Shown: positions 1-13,139, counted from the stretch's first letter. The stretch: DNA of 64,000 bases from Linanthus parryae (GCA_023055425.1 JALGPY010000014.1:13848501-13912500), one strand, 5' to 3'. A program made the numbers and translations. The notes: generated by a model from the sequence alone, not told the origin.

Positions 1-113
1 AAAATATCATGTGCATCGACAAATTCTGATATTTTCGATTAATCGCGTAACCATCGACATAAAACCGTCTGTCGACAAAAAAACTGTCAACAAATGTCAT
101 ATTTGTTGTAGTG
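1..113. mobile_element. Terminal end of a CACTA (En/Spm) transposon
   Basis: Read on the minus strand from 113, the sequence begins CACTACAACAAATATGACA, the typical end of plant CACTA elements, followed by short GTCGAC/TGTTGACAG-type subterminal motifs. It stops exactly where the Ty3 LTR sequence begins (ATTATCATTC at 114). The intact LTR copy reads CC-ATT-ATCATT at 7049-7060, so ATT is the probable 3-bp target duplication expected of CACTA insertion. The rest of the element and its transposase lie outside the window. Confidence 0.6.
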
Positions 114-2015
114 ATTATCATTCATTAATCCTTCCACATGCTTCACACGAGTACTATAAGTTTGAAATCCACATGCTTCTCAAAATAGTTTTGCAGTATT
201 GAAGTAACTCACACAAAGCATCACACACATTTTGATAGTTGAAAGTGCTGTGCACATATAATTACTTGGATTGGAAGAGAGTTCGTCACACGAAAGCAAA
301 CAATCTCCTAGTACTCGTAGTATGGATCCTCCACAAATTCACCGTCTACGAACTCGGTGTCTACAATAGCAAATATTCCTAATCAATATACTACTAACAC
401 GCCAAAGTGCATTCAAATCCTATATGCAATTGTATTATTTCCCCCTTATCCAATTAAACTTTATCGCGACTTATTACTTATTATACAAGACTTATTTATA
501 TAGTCTTATTATTTGTACGGGAACTAATTTGAAACAATTAAAACAACCTTATACCATTTGAAAAGTTATTTTTAGAAAATAATAGTCACATGCTAAGGTA
601 AATTAAATTTACATTTTAATTATGGAAAGAAGAATATTTAATTTTATAAAGCCACACTTCTTTATAAAACCCTTAGAAATAACAAAGTTTCCCCTAAACC
701 TCCAAGAATGCCCCTTTATTTTTACCAAGAAACTTCTTATAATTTGAACAACAAAACTTTTATAGTTGTTTTTATAATTCCTAGAAACTAATTAATTTAA
801 ACTAACAATAAAACTAAGTTTATAATTAACTATATTTAAATAACCATTAAACATGTTTGCCAAAACAAGGTAGCCACCCTACTGTTTTCAGAGACCTCCA
901 AAGCACCCCCACAAATTTCATATCGTGCACAACAACCCCCTAGGTTACACATGTTCCCAGCCCCATTTTCTTCCCTACTGTAACACTAAATCAATAATAA
1001 CAAAAAAAAACAACAAAGCAGAGAGTCGGGTTTACCCGACAGAGGAACGACGACGACGGGGAGGCGAGACGGCGAGGGCGGTGGCGTCGCTCGGTGGGAC
1101 GAGCAGCGGCGGAGAGTTCGCCGGAGCTGGGTTGGCTTCGGTCGGACTCGGCTTCGGTCTTTTCTGGCCGGATTGAGCTCGGCAGTTCGAAGGGGAGAGA
1201 GGGAGAAGAGGCGATTGGAGACGACAGTGTCAATTGGAGACACTGCCGCTGCTGGGAGCTCGTCGGAAAGGGGGAAACGCCGGAAAGAATGGCGGAGGCG
1301 GCGTTGGCTTCGATCGGGTCGGAAAGGGGACGGGGCTGGTTCGGCCTCGTCGGCTGGCCTCGGCAATTCGGGCAGAGAGAGAGAGCTTTGGCTGTGTGAT
1401 TTCATTGTTTCACAGAGGGGTATTTATACAGTTGGATTGAAGAATACGGCGAAGTGTAGGAGAAGTTCCGGGTTGATTTTCGATTCTCAATCGAACCGTG
1501 ATTTGGGCGAAATTGGGTTTCGTGAAGAGAAAGAATCGATCTTTGATGAATTGGATTTGAATTAGGATTGAATCGGGACATATTGGTGGTGATTTTGAAG
1601 GCGGAAGTGGCGGTTGTGTCGGCGGAGAAATCGTCGGAGAAGGAGATGAGTCTCCTGGCGTGAGGGTGTTTGGAGAAGATGAGAGAAGAATTGATCCGGT
1701 GTGGCAGGGAGCACCAGCCACGTGGTGGCTGGTTACGTAAAACTAATTAATTGAAAAGTAACTTCTTGGACACGTTAAAAAATGTTACAGGACCCATAAC
1801 TTTTTAATAACTAAAACTTATATAACTTTCACAAGAATAATATATAAATATAAAAAGTTCAATATTATTATTTTCTTTTAACATATAACTATATATATAT
1901 ATAAATAAAATATATAGCTCATGAAAAATAATAAAATTACTTTTAAAATTTCTACTAACGCCCCAAGATATTCAATAATCTCCTAAAAATACCCCCAAAA
2001 TTACGGGGTATTACA
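114..2015 (-). repeat. Left LTR (3' LTR in element sense) of a Ty3/gypsy element, partial
   Basis: This is a direct repeat of 7051-8969 with only scattered substitutions and small indels. On the minus strand it starts TGTAATACCCCGTAATTTTG at 2015, the usual LTR start of Tekay/Del-type chromoviral elements. The part equivalent to 6370-7050 is missing because the CACTA end at 1-113 interrupts it. The GC-rich block 1020-1720 is part of the LTR; Arg/Pro/Ser-rich reading frames in it are not recognised proteins. Confidence 0.88.
1421..1428 (-). promoter_or_regulatory. TATA box of the LTR promoter
   Basis: TATAAATA on the minus strand, conserved in the other LTR at 8369-8376. It lies immediately upstream (minus sense) of the GC-rich transcribed part, as expected of a U3/R boundary. 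Confidence 0.45.
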
Positions 2016-4689
2016 TCACATTTGCCTTAAAACAAAGCTTCGTCCCCGAAGCTTAAACTAACTCCCATGTGCAATGCATGAAATTCTAATGCACAAGTAA
2101 CAACAAGGCATGTAATACGAAACCAGATGGGTATTGAAATGCACGGTTGTTAAATCACATCTCCCTGAAAAGGAGTGACGTCCCCGTCACTCGACTACGC
2201 ACACACCTATGAATTTGGGAATTTAGTTCATTAGCTAACAATGACGAGGTGTTGAAACTGTTGCTCCTTGTTTAGGCAAGCTAAAGCGTTAAGGTGGATA
2301 GGAATATACCAGCAATTGTATTGGCCTTGGTTTCCAAATTGGTTGACATTTTCCTCATTGTAACACTCCTCGGCGTTTCCTTCTTGGTTGGTCATAGATG
2401 ATAGTAATCTGAGCTAATAAATTCTACGTGTCTTCTCGCTAGTATTCTTTGAATCATCCGAAAGTAAATTCGAGAAGTCAGTAATTGGTTACGGGTACCT
2501 CTTCTAACATAACATTTCTTGGACATGTCGCAGGTGTAACCCAGCTAGTTAGGGTTCCCTTCTTCTCACGGTTTCACCATATGATGAGACACCAAAACCT
2601 TACGCAACATCTTTGGGGTCCAGTACATCTTACCCAACTTGTGAATAGATAATAAATGAACTATATTACGCCTTACACAAAGAAGATGATACATCCAAAC
2701 AACTTACATAACACCAAGAACTACCCATTAACAAGAAGATGACCCGTTCCTCTAATAATGGATAAGTGCTAAAACTCCAGACATATACCTCCAATGTGAA
2801 CATTAACACCTTAGCAACCCACAACACTGTATTTGGTAAATCAAATAGGTTAGAAGATAAAAAACAAAACTTTTAGCCCCTCACCCTCAACTTCAGTTTC
2901 ACGTGAGTGAGCCCCCCTTTTTTTTCTTTACTCTTTTACACTCATCTACTTATAAAAGTTTCTCCATAACTCCCAAAGTTTTACAACATGTACAAGGTAT
3001 ATCACGATATAGAAGATCGATCTTTAAGCAATTTATTAAGGTTCCAAAACAGGTTCTGTAACAATGAGACTCTGACCCCAAATCCAAAACATATCTAAAC
3101 GGTAAAATCTTCGAAGTTATGGCCCTGATAACAAGACACCAAATCAGACGTTTGTGACAAATTGTCATCAGTAAAAGAAACATAAACTCTCCAGGTATAA
3201 CAACGATTTATAGAACTCCAAATAGTATGTCAATATTTCAATATTCCACGCCACGTAAAAACTCTCGAACTATATCAATAAAAGAATGTAAGAGAGCTAA
3301 AATCCCAAAAGTAGTCAACTCAACAACCCTAAGACTCGATATAAACACCCAAAATTCCCTAACACAACATAGGCTACAACGAACTGTTTCCAGTTTTGCA
3401 TGGGTGTGGTCTATTGTCCTACACTATAACCTATTGTATCATTTCTTAATATATCATGAACTACAAGTAATAAAAGAAAATAAAATACATAAGTGTGCAA
3501 TCATGTATGTAGCACAGTGGTCGACAATTAACCATTTACAATGCAGTTCATATAAGCTGAACATGCCTTACATCTCTTCCTTCTTGGAAAATCGAAAAGA
3601 AATAAATCGGCAAGCAAAATTTTAGATCTTGGTGTGCATCATCATCTCTGAGTCTACTTTCACAATATAGAAGAATCAACTCAAAATATATTGCAGAACT
3701 CAAGTTATTCCAGAAATCATTCTGTTGCTGTCACACACACCATCAGAACAGAAACATCAACTTTGCAAGGCCTTAAACTCACTCTAACTTTGCCTAAATG
3801 GTTAGGTTTTCTCCCAGGTATAGCTCAATGTGTTTACTAATCACCATAAAATCAATATTCTCACGTTCTAACTTCATGAACACTTCATATGCACCATCAC
3901 TTAGGGTGTTGGGCATGCACCACTCCAAAATTTTGAAACATAACATCTCCTCAATTCCACACCATACTTCAATTCAAAGAAACATTATATTATTAAATTC
4001 CAAAACGGATCATCAAATACACGAATGTTATTCTCCATCACGAAAACAACTAGCCTAATTGAATCATCCATAGAAAACCCTTAGCCAAACATGGCCACGC
4101 TAAATCACTTTAAGAAACCTCAAGGAATTGTTTGGCTTCATGGCCTTTTTCAGAATAAATGAAGAATGAAACTAAAGTCTACGAAGTCAAAATAAGCCTA
4201 CTACGACTAGTCTTCCTCAAGGTTGACCTCGTTCTAGCCATCTACCAAAAATAGAGATGTAGACTCCATAAGTCTCTCATTACGCCAAGTATATATGCAT
4301 TACAAACCATAATTGAGACGATTGTCATTATAAGAATAGGCATCATATTCCCAAAACAGTCTTCATTTAAAACTTCAGTGACATGACCCCATAATGCATT
4401 AATATTCCAGGAAATACTACAAGAACTCTTAAACACGGACTCCAAAATGCATTCCAAACAGGAACTGTCAGGTTATCAATCACCTAAATGATATCCAACT
4501 AAGGCAAACTCCAAAGGTAGTCTTTAATTAAATCCTTAGCTAATCGGGTAAGACAAAACTCCTAGCTAGGAAAGGGTGTGTGGTAGTAGTCACTTTCTAT
4601 GGTTATCCTCTAAAGGGTTTGTCACATGATAGACGCTATCCAAGACTAACCAAGTCTCAACGACTCAACAAATTTTAATTACTTTCCAA

Positions 4690-5336
4690 ACAACTTCTCT
4701 TACCTTAGGGTTTCCAATACCTCCTTCAATTGCTGCTCGTGTTCCTCTTTCCCTTCCGAGTATATTATAATGTCATCATTGAAAACGACAACAAACTTAT
4801 CTAGGTACTTCTGAAGAACTCTGTTCATCAGTTCCATAAATTCTGCTGGAGCATTGGTGAGACCGATTGGCATTACCGTAACTCGTAGTGGCCATATCGA
4901 CTCTGAAGTGCCGTTTTAGGAATATCCTGTTCAGCGATCCTAAGCTGGTGATATTCTGACCTTAAATCGATCTTCGAAAAGGTATCGGCTCCTTGTAACT
5001 GGTCGAACAAGTCGTCGATCCTGGGAAGTGGGTATCTATTCTTAAGGGTTACACCATTTAATTCCCGATAGTCTATGAAAAGTCTTAGACTTCCATTCTT
5101 CTTCTTTACGAAAGAAACGGGTGCTCCCAGGGTGATACACTAGGTATGATGAATCCTTTGTCTAATAGCTCCTTAAGCTGTTCTTTTACCTCCTTGAGCT
5201 CGGTTGGTGCCATCCTATACGGTGCCTTCGATATTGGTCCCGTTCCTGGTATTAAATAAATTGTACAGTCCACGGATCTCTTTGGTGGCATTCCTGGAAG
5301 CTCCTCTGGAAAGACGTCTGGAAATTTTCTCACCAC
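4690..5336 (-). pseudogene. Ty3/gypsy reverse transcriptase remnant
   Basis: Minus-strand translation begins with the hallmark start of plant gypsy [16 protein letters not shown], then [20 protein letters not shown] and a GFI.PS.SPWEHP segment. Further on a frame-shifted stretch contains [17 protein letters not shown] and the catalytic motif as FNDDIIIYS (usual form FIDDILVYS). The two aspartates of the YxDD-box equivalent remain, but the preceding residue is changed and frameshifts break the ORF. It encodes the cDNA-making enzyme of the retrotransposon. Integrase is not found downstream. Confidence 0.82.
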
Positions 5337-5515
5337 TCAAATATCTTCTAACTTTTCCCCTTCTTTCTCCTGATCATGGATCGTACAGAGGTATTCCTTT
5401 GCCCTTTCTTCACTTAGGATATGATGGATAAGGCTGACACGATTTGGACTTTGGGTCCACTGGTTATACTCCTATAGGATAGACGTTCACTTTTTGGTCC
5501 ACGGAATCTAACTTT

Positions 5516-5821
5516 TTAGCTGTCACATTCTATGGTTGCTATGTATTTGATAAGACAGTCCATACCTAAGATGGCATCTAGGTTTCCTAGATCGAAAAGA
5601 ATCGGGTCAGAAGGTAGTTTGGTTCCTAAGATTTCTAGATTGGCTCCAGGATAGATGGTATTACATGATATGACTTCTCCACTAGGGGTAGAGTTGGTAA
5701 TAGGTAGGAGTTGAGTTAAGGCTAGGGTCGCTTGTTTCAGATTCTGGAACCGAATAGGGTCATACTGTTGAGGTGCCAGAACTTGCTGGTTACCTTGGGT
5801 TCCTTGAGTTCCTTGACTCAT
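5516..5821 (-). pseudogene. Ty3/gypsy gag-protease junction remnant
   Basis: The 101-codon minus frame ends with DLGNLDAILGMDCLIKYIATIECDS-like sequence, the conserved C-terminal part of the plant gypsy aspartic protease (FD.ILGMDWL.KY.A.IDC). The catalytic D-S/T-G triad region is not present in the frame. The N-terminal half (MSQGTQGTQGNQQ) resembles the low-complexity end of gag. It is a collapsed gag-pro fragment. Confidence 0.6.
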
Positions 5822-6355
5822 GGTTCCTACTTGTCTTGAACGACCTCTGGTTTAATATTGCACTGTACCTTTAAATATAACTTCACTTAATACAATACTA
5901 AGGTATTCACACACAAAACATAGGCTTAAAATAATCATACCATATGGAGAGTCTCTAGGTCCAAAGGTTGGTGGGGCGGGTGGGGGTAGGGATGCATATG
6001 AGAAGAGACAAGAGAGACTCAAAAGTGTCCTACCAAGCATACACTCATTTACTAAACGAAATTAATCTAAATAATCTAAAATAATCAAGAAATTTTAAGC
6101 ACAAGCGCCAAGCAATTATCACAACTGTAGCCGCACGTTGAATAATACACATATAGCACATAGCAATTCTCAACTCCAAGAATCAGGAAAAAAAAAGTCT
6201 TTAAGAATACCTCTAGACTATCCCACAACCCCAACTTGTTTAAATTTTTATGGCCAATTTTAGTTATCCTATATTAAATTTAAATTTTGTAAAGTTATTA
6301 ATTAGATTTTATATTTAGTGGAAGTCGTAGGGTAGCACTAGCGTTGGAGCCGTCG

Positions 6356-6367
6356 GCTCTGATACCA
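6356..6367 (-). promoter_or_regulatory. Primer binding site (tRNA-iMet type)
   Basis: Minus strand TGGTATCAGAGC, complementary to the 3' end of initiator tRNA-Met. It is 2 nt from the start of the right LTR at 6370 and fixes both the orientation and the true inner LTR boundary. Confidence 0.75.
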
Positions 6368-6369
6368 AC

Positions 6370-8969
6370 TGAAACAACCCTGGAACCTACGACTCCTTGC
6401 TAGCACAACCAAACGATAATCCAAAAGTACTTTTATTGAAGAAAACCGGAGAAACCCTCCAACAATAGTTTGAAATAAATAATAACATTGTTCAAATCTA
6501 AATTCCGAAATAAAAGCTTCCTAAGATAAATGAAATACTTCCTAGCTTCCTGATCCTAATCTTCAAATCACGTGTGCGCGTTCCCCCACTTTATTCATAA
6601 CCTGCGGGTTTTCAAATAGCAACAGCCGACCGCAGAAAACGTTTATCAGTAAAAACTGAGTAAGCATACATCACAACCAGTAAAACAGAGTTGGCTAACA
6701 GAAAAGAATAACACATTTTAATCATTGCTTTGGTCGAGGCGTAGCCTACGAGCCCCAACAGGTACGATGTAAACAGAGAGGTCACGATGCAATAAATCCA
6801 ATAATGGGGTACATTCTTGGGTACACCAATTTCTCCCCGGACGTTAGTAGATAGCCCTTCGCTATCCCGCCCTAACCATTCTAATGAGACCTTAAGTGTC
6901 GACACCCCTATACAGTCATGACCTAAACATGCGTAGGTAGTACTCATAGATTCCACAATAAATAAGAGGGTATGAACCCTAGGGAAATCACTCAATTGTG
7001 TTCCCGGCAGTAGCCTTCACACACATCCTCTGTACATCATTCCCAATTCCATTATCATTCATTAATCCTTCCACATGCTTCACACGAGTACTATAAGTTT
7101 GAAATCCACATGCTTCTCAAAATAGTTTTGCAGTATTGAAGTAACTCACACAAAGCATCACACACATTTTGATAGTTGAAAGTGCTGTGCACATATACTT
7201 ACTTGGATTGGAAGAGAGTTCGTCACACGAAAGCAAACAATCTCCTAGTACTCGTAGTATGGATCCTCCACAAATTCACCGTCTACGAACTCGGTGTCTA
7301 CAATAGCAAATATTCCTAATCAATATACTACTAACACGCCAAAGTGCATTCAAATCCTATATGCAATTGTATATATTTCCCCCTTATCCAATTAAACTTT
7401 ATCGCGACTTATTACTTATTATACAACAAAACAAAGACTTATTTATATAGTCTTATTATTTGTACGGGAACTAATTTGAAACAATTAAAACAACCTTATA
7501 CCATTTGAAAAGTTATTTTTAGAAAATAATAGTCACATGCTAAGGTAAGTTAAATTTACATTTTAATTATGGAAAGAAGAATATTTAATTTGATAAAGCC
7601 ACACTTCTTTATAAAACCCTTAGAAATAACAAAGTTTCCCCTAAACCTCCAAGAATGCCCCTTTATTTTTACCAAGAAACTTCTTATAATTTGAACAACA
7701 AAACTTTTATAGTTGTTTTTATAATTCCTAGAAACTAATTAATTTAAACTAACAATAAAACTAAGTTTATAATTAACTATATTTAAATAACCATTAAACA
7801 TGTTTGCCAAAACAAGGTAGCCACCCTACTGTTTTCAGAGACCTCCAAAGCACCCCCACAAATTTCATATCGTGCACAACAACCCCCTAGGTTACACATG
7901 TTCCCAGCCCCATTTTCTTCCCTACTGTAACACTAAATCAATAATAACAAAAAAAAAACAACAAAGCAGAGAGTCGGGTTTACCCGACAAAGGAACGACG
8001 ACGACGGGGAGGCGAGACGGCGAGGGCGGTGGCGTCGCACGGTGGGACGAGCAGCGGCGGAGAGTTCGCCGGAGCTGGGTTGGCTTCGGTCGGACTCGGC
8101 TTCGGTCTTTTCTGGCCGGATAGAGCTCGGCAGTTCGACGGGGAGAGAGGGAGCAGAGGCGATTGGAGACGACAGTGTCAATTGGAGACACTGCCGCTGC
8201 TGGGAGGTCGTCGGAAAGGGGGAAACGCCGGAAAGAATGGCGGAGGCGGCGTTGGCTTCGTTCGGGTCGGAAAGGGGACGGGGCTGGTTCGGCCTCGTCG
8301 GCTGGCCTCGGCAATTCGGGCAGAGAGAGAGAGCTTTGGCTGTGTGATTTCATGGTTTCACAGAGGGGTATTTATACAGTTGGATTGAAGAATCCGGCGA
8401 AGTGTAGGAGAGGTTCCGGGTTGATTTTCGATTCTGAATCGAACCGTGATTTGGGCGAAATTGGGTTTCGTGAAGAGAAAGAATCGATCTTTGATGAATT
8501 GGATTTGAATTAGGATTGAATCGGGACAGATTGGTGGTGATTTTGAAGGCGGAAGTGGCGGTTGTGTCGGCGGAGAAATCGTCGGAGAAGGAGATGAGTC
8601 TCCTGGCGTGAGGGTGTTTGGAGAAGATGAGAGAAGAATTGATCCGGTGTGGCAGGGAGCACCAGCCACGTGGTGGCTGGTTACGTAAAACTAATTAATT
8701 AAAAAGTAACTTCTTGGACACGTTAAAAAATGTTACAGGACCCACAACTTTTTAATAACTAAAACTTATATAACTTTCACAAGAATAATATATAAATATA
8801 AAAAGTTCAATATTATTATTTTCTTTTAACATATAACTATATATATATACATATATAAATAAAATATATAGCTCATGAAAAATAATAAAATTACTTTTAA
8901 AATTTCTACTAACGCCCCAAGATATTCAATAATCTCCTAAAAATACCCCCAAAATTACGGGGTATTACA
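6370..8969 (-). repeat. Right LTR (5' LTR in element sense) of the Ty3/gypsy element
   Basis: Bounded on the inside by the primer binding site and outside by TATTACA at 8969 (TGTAATACC on the minus strand), giving a 2.6-kb LTR with TG...CA ends. 7051-8969 matches the left copy at 114-2015. A TATA box lies at 8369-8376 (minus). Minus ORFs at 6612-6995 and 7922-8353 have no recognisable family. The right LTR lacks the CACTA insertion seen in the left one. Confidence 0.85.
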
Positions 8970-9934
8970 TCCCAATTCACCAAATCGTTTCTCCGATTGT
9001 CATCCGTCTTTTTCAACGAACACGCCAATTGTAGATGCGCCTCCAACAATCAAATTTGAAGTTCTCTACCCAAAACGAAACGATCAACCAATCAAATGTA
9101 TTCCCCAAATTGCGGTGTTGGAATACATTACCAATGCGCCACAACAAGCGCATCTTTGCGTCTCAACAAACGCGTAGACTTGTGTGTCTCAATTAACACA
9201 CTCTAATGCACCATGACACAATGCATCTCCCCAATATCATCACAATGACACTTGATGATGAAAGTGCCTATCAATCAATGTCATGCCAATTGCGCCGCCA
9301 ATATACCGCACCAAGACGCCAAACGAGACACGTCCAATAACGTGCCAATAATTAATGCGTGCACAATAACACGCCGCCAATCAACACATGCCCAATAACA
9401 TGCATCCAACCAATGCGCGCCCAATAACACGCTACCAATCAATCGCGTGCCAACAAGACACGTCAATTGCTCCATGCCACGAGCCAAATCCGCCGGGTCA
9501 TCCGAGCCGTCTCCACCTTGACTTGAATCCTCCTAGCGGCCCGAACAAGATCGCTCCATGCCGATGCTCCAACTCTTACGAGTTCTTGCAACGGATGAGC
9601 CCAATTTTAGATCCACAAGCCCAATGCTCCATGTTGGAAGCCCGATTGCGTCAGAATGCCAATTGCACGTGAACCTCGAAATTCGCGCTAGAATGCGTGT
9701 CCGATACTCCATGGCAAAGAACCCGATAGCTCACACAATAAGGAACCCGATTGTTCCCCCAATAAGGAACCCGATAGCTCCCACAACAAGGAACTCAATA
9801 GTTCCCCCAATAAGGAACTTGGTGGTGGGTATGTCAACAATATTCTCATCAACACGATAGATCTTCATCCCAAATGAATTCGCCATCACTCATCACCAAC
9901 AAACCCAACCCAACAATCTGGCTCTGATACCACT
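8970..9934 (-). mobile_element. Leader/internal remnant of an older copia-type element
   Basis: Lies between the gypsy LTR and an LTR at 9935. GCTCTGATACCA at 9921-9932 is a tRNA-iMet primer binding site in minus orientation directly beside that LTR. 9100-9480 is a degenerate low-complexity run built on CCAATAACACGC-like words. 9716-9822 carries about four tandem copies of a roughly 24-bp unit around AAGGAACCCGAT. No retrotransposon protein is recognisable. The gypsy element probably inserted here, truncating the view. Confidence 0.5.
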
Positions 9935-10330
9935 TGTTAGGGTTACGCGCGCGGAAGCACGATTCCAGTTGTTGGGGACCAAGAAGTGTGATTAGACGAA
10001 GAAAAAGATGAAGAACAACACAACGATATAACGTGGTTCACTAGTTTTTAGGCTACCTACATCCACGGACCAAACGAACCAATTTATTGATGAGAGAGCC
10101 AATTACAATCCAAGACACACCACCCATGTCAATAGAAGAGTCCTACACCCATATATAGGCCTAAACTAGTGACTTGTGCCCAAAACAACGTCCAAACGTT
10201 GCAAAAACGAACAAGGAAACAATCCCAAAACGAACAAGGAAACAATTCCAAAACGAATAAGGAAACAATCCTTAGCCGCCTTGGACCAAGTCAATTTTCT
10301 ATGCTAGGTTTGAATCACCAAAATCTAACA
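9935..10330 (-). repeat. 396-bp LTR of a copia-type element
   Basis: Starts TGTTAG and ends CTAACA, perfect terminal inverted repeats of an LTR, and sits directly beside a primer binding site. Its interior words (CGTGGTTCACTAG, a run ending TTGATGAGAGAGCC, CTTGGACCAAGTCAA) recur in degenerate form at 13290-13681 and 19823-20515, so those are probably relics of the same LTR family. Confidence 0.7.
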
Positions 10331-11173
10331 ATACGGACACCGATTACATGACCCTTACAGACTATGAGATGTCTCTATTGGTGACATGGATACAAATAGG
10401 CATAATAAGAAGATGCAAGTCATATGCGACACATGTAAAAACATCTGTACTATTTTTGCTTCTAATTCTTGGGACACATTCAATTTTCCAGGAAACCATG
10501 GAGTAAAGGCCCAAATGCAAGGCATTAAAAAGTCTTGCATCTGAGATTCTTCCCCTTCGACAAATATCGAACATCGATTATGCCCCTTTTCTAGCTTCTT
10601 CCTTCAAAGACCATATCCGGTTCTAGTTTCTTCCATTAGAGAATGAAGAAAGACTATCATATGCACACAAAAAATTGAAAAATAGTCCTACAAATATGAA
10701 ACGTCCACACAACTTCAGGTTTCTTAAATCTATATTTCAGTGTACTCACGAATTCAAAGTGACTGTTTAAACCACTCCTCACACGGTTGCAAAGTGACAA
10801 TTATATTCATCTAAATACGATGATGTGGGATAAATATTTGGGATCCATAAGGTCTACAACTCACACTTCTGGTGATAATCACATTCAATATCAATGATTC
10901 CGGCCCTAAATATTCAGACCAATCTATAATGTAAACACACTCCCACCAAGGGTACTGTTGTGGAAATATTGCATCATTACAAATTATGAGTTATTGAAAA
11001 CGAAAGCCGATTATGGAATTGACTAAGTCGTCAAAAGGACAGTGAAATTGAAATTGATGAAACAAGTAAAGGGAGTAGTTACAAAACCGACCTGCCTCTA
11101 TGAGGTTCTTGGCACCTGATCCAGTGTTTAGGAAAGATCCTTGTTAAGTTGATGATAGCCCTTCATCATTTTG
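10331..11173. other. Intergenic, no gene seen
   Basis: Short unrelated reading frames only. The part next to 11173 is presumably the 3' untranslated region of the DC1 gene on the minus strand. Confidence 0.5.
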
Positions 11174-13105
11174 TTAAACTTCATCCTCAGAAATCTTTCC
11201 ACCACTCTGCGATACTTCAGCTTCATCATCAGAATCGTCCTTGAAAACCTCTCCAACATCCTCTTCATCATCTTCTGATACCTCGTCATCCTCAGAAATC
11301 TCTCCATCACTCTCTGATACTTCAGCTTCATCCTCAGAAACCTCTCCATCACTCTCTGATTCTTCAGCTTCATCATCAGAATTGTCTAAAGGCTCTATCT
11401 CATCATGTGATACTTCAACTTCGATCTCGGTAGTGCATGTTAAGTGAACCATAAACTCGCAATCTGTGCACAGAAAGGCAAACCCATGGCCAAAAGTCTC
11501 TTGCTTGGCGCAAATTATGCACTTCGGGAGGTCTTTGCTTGGCGGAACCAGAGTGAGACTGCATTTGTGAAGATGAAATCTATAGAAGCGTTCAAATTTG
11601 ATATAAGCTTCCCAGATGCATCTAGGATGAATAGATTGATCACAGCCCACACAGTGATAGTACCACTTTGGGATTAAATCTCCCTCGCAGAGTTCGCATA
11701 TGTACTCTTCAATGCCTTCAACTGCCGAATATGTCAATTGAAAAGGATGTTTATCATATCCGTGCTTAATTTTCCTTGGCAAGAGAGCACAATATGTATC
11801 TATAGTAAAAGTACAATCCATACAACCATATCCACATCCAGTAAATGAATGGTCACACGCATTGCACCAAGTGAAGGTGTTTGAAAATGTGCTTTGCAGA
11901 ATATGAGGGTGATTTTCATGCATGATATAGCGAGGTAAGTCGACACCTGTGACCTGCATGACCATATTGCCATTATAGAAGCTGAAAGTCCATCCATTGT
12001 AGTCTTTTCCGTCAACGTGGAATGTTGGCCAAGTTGGTGAGCATCGTATGAGATTCATGAAGGAAGGAGTTACATCAATAGAGTTCAATTCAAATTGCTC
12101 TCCAAATAAGATCATCGGGTGGCGATGGTTCTTGACTTTGTCGTCTAGTATTAGTTCAACGTTAGGAAGTGGGAGGTGGATCGCTTCAGCAGCTGCATCG
12201 ATGGTTAATTTGTCCCTATCCATGAATAACCACGACAATGTTAAATTGATTTCCTTTTTGTATAGAAGAAAGGGAACCTTGAAGCATGACAGAAGAGATG
12301 AGAGATGAGGATTAGACATAAAATACCTTTGCGGGGTGGAGCAGTTGTAGACATGAGTGAAGTATCTGCACATATCGCAATGGTAAGCCCAATTATGGTG
12401 TTTCAAGTGTCTCCTGCATATTTGACAGTATACATCCACTCAAGAAAATGATTCTGGGATAGAAAAGATAAGATTGAGGTCGTGCTTATTCTCATGATAA
12501 GATTTATCTTTCACTCTAGGTAATGAAGCGCACTGCTCATGTACCCAAAACTGGCATTTGGTGCATTGGTAGGAGATGCCTTCACTATCTCTATCACAAG
12601 CATGACAATTGAAGGATGCTTTTGTATGCGAGGAGACTAAACGGTGTTCTGGGTGAAAATCTTTCTCCAACTTGAGTCCTTTGAGAGCACAGATGATATC
12701 TAGGACAAAGTTGCATGAAGAACAGTAAAAGGCAAAGCCATTGCATTCTACCCGGCAGATACCACATCTCCTATCTGGGAGTTTGAGAAATTTAAGATCT
12801 TTGTAGTGTTCGAGAGTGCAGCCTGGGTGCATTTGGTGTTTGATTTTTGTGGGCAGTTCGGCACATAGTTTATGCAGGTGATATACATCTTCGCAAAATG
12901 TACAAGTATAGAATGGACCCCAGCAGATGTTTTGTCGACAAGCTTGGCAGTGTTGTGTTGTACTAGTAGTCATGTAAAGAGCTAATTCTTCTTCTTCCTC
13001 AACTAAGAGCAGTGGATGTTCATGGCCAGTATGCTGAAGCTCCTGGTACCTGAAATAGTCATACTGGAGGTTGTAGTCTTGTTCCAACAAAGGAATGCAA
13101 AACAT
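11174..13105 (-). pseudogene. DC1 domain (CHP-rich zinc finger) protein split by one in-frame stop
   Basis: Minus strand from ATG at 13105. A first stretch of 221 codons is followed by a single TGA (12442-12440) and then 421 more codons in the same frame to 11174. Together that is a normal-looking 640-residue DC1 protein. Repeated DC1 modules are clear: H-x-HPL, CQACRQ, CGICRVECNGFAFYCSSCNF, CHACDRDSEGISYQCTKCQF, then CQICRRHLKHHNWAYHCDMCRYFTH and further Cys/His units. An acidic Ser/Glu/Asp tail made of SESDGEVSEDEAE-like repeats ends it. DC1 domains bind zinc and are plant-specific; most members have unknown function. The TGA sits where homologues carry a sense codon (S-F-x-V); CGA to TGA is the simplest explanation. 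It could be a recent null allele, or the downstream part could be expressed separately. Confidence 0.8.
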
Positions 13106-13139
13106 TTTGAATGTGGATTTGTTCCTCTTCTTCTTCTAC

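Larger units (their letters stand above)
2016..6369 (-). mobile_element. Decayed internal region of the Ty3/gypsy element
   Basis: This is the interior between the two LTRs. On the minus strand it runs from a primer binding site at 6367-6356 through a protease remnant and a reverse transcriptase remnant (to about 4690). Then come about 2.7 kb (2016-4690) with no recognisable protein, where RNase H, integrase and chromodomain would be expected. No gag ORF is visible between 5821 and 6356, so most of gag has been lost. A purine-rich stretch next to 2016 (minus) is a candidate polypurine tract. The element is dead. Confidence 0.8.

Noticed and set aside
986..1405. 139-codon Arg/Pro/Ser-rich minus ORF, repeated at 7922-8353
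   Set aside because: Lies in the GC-rich part of both LTRs, has no family motif and competes with equally long frames on the other strand; treated as LTR sequence.
3227..4457. Several 70-130 codon ORFs in the gypsy interior
   Set aside because: No motif and no conservation; shadows in degenerate DNA.
9716..9822. Tandem 24-bp repeats considered as a CRISPR-like array
   Set aside because: Plant context, no unique spacers, units directly abut and decay; an ordinary tandem repeat in a retrotransposon leader.
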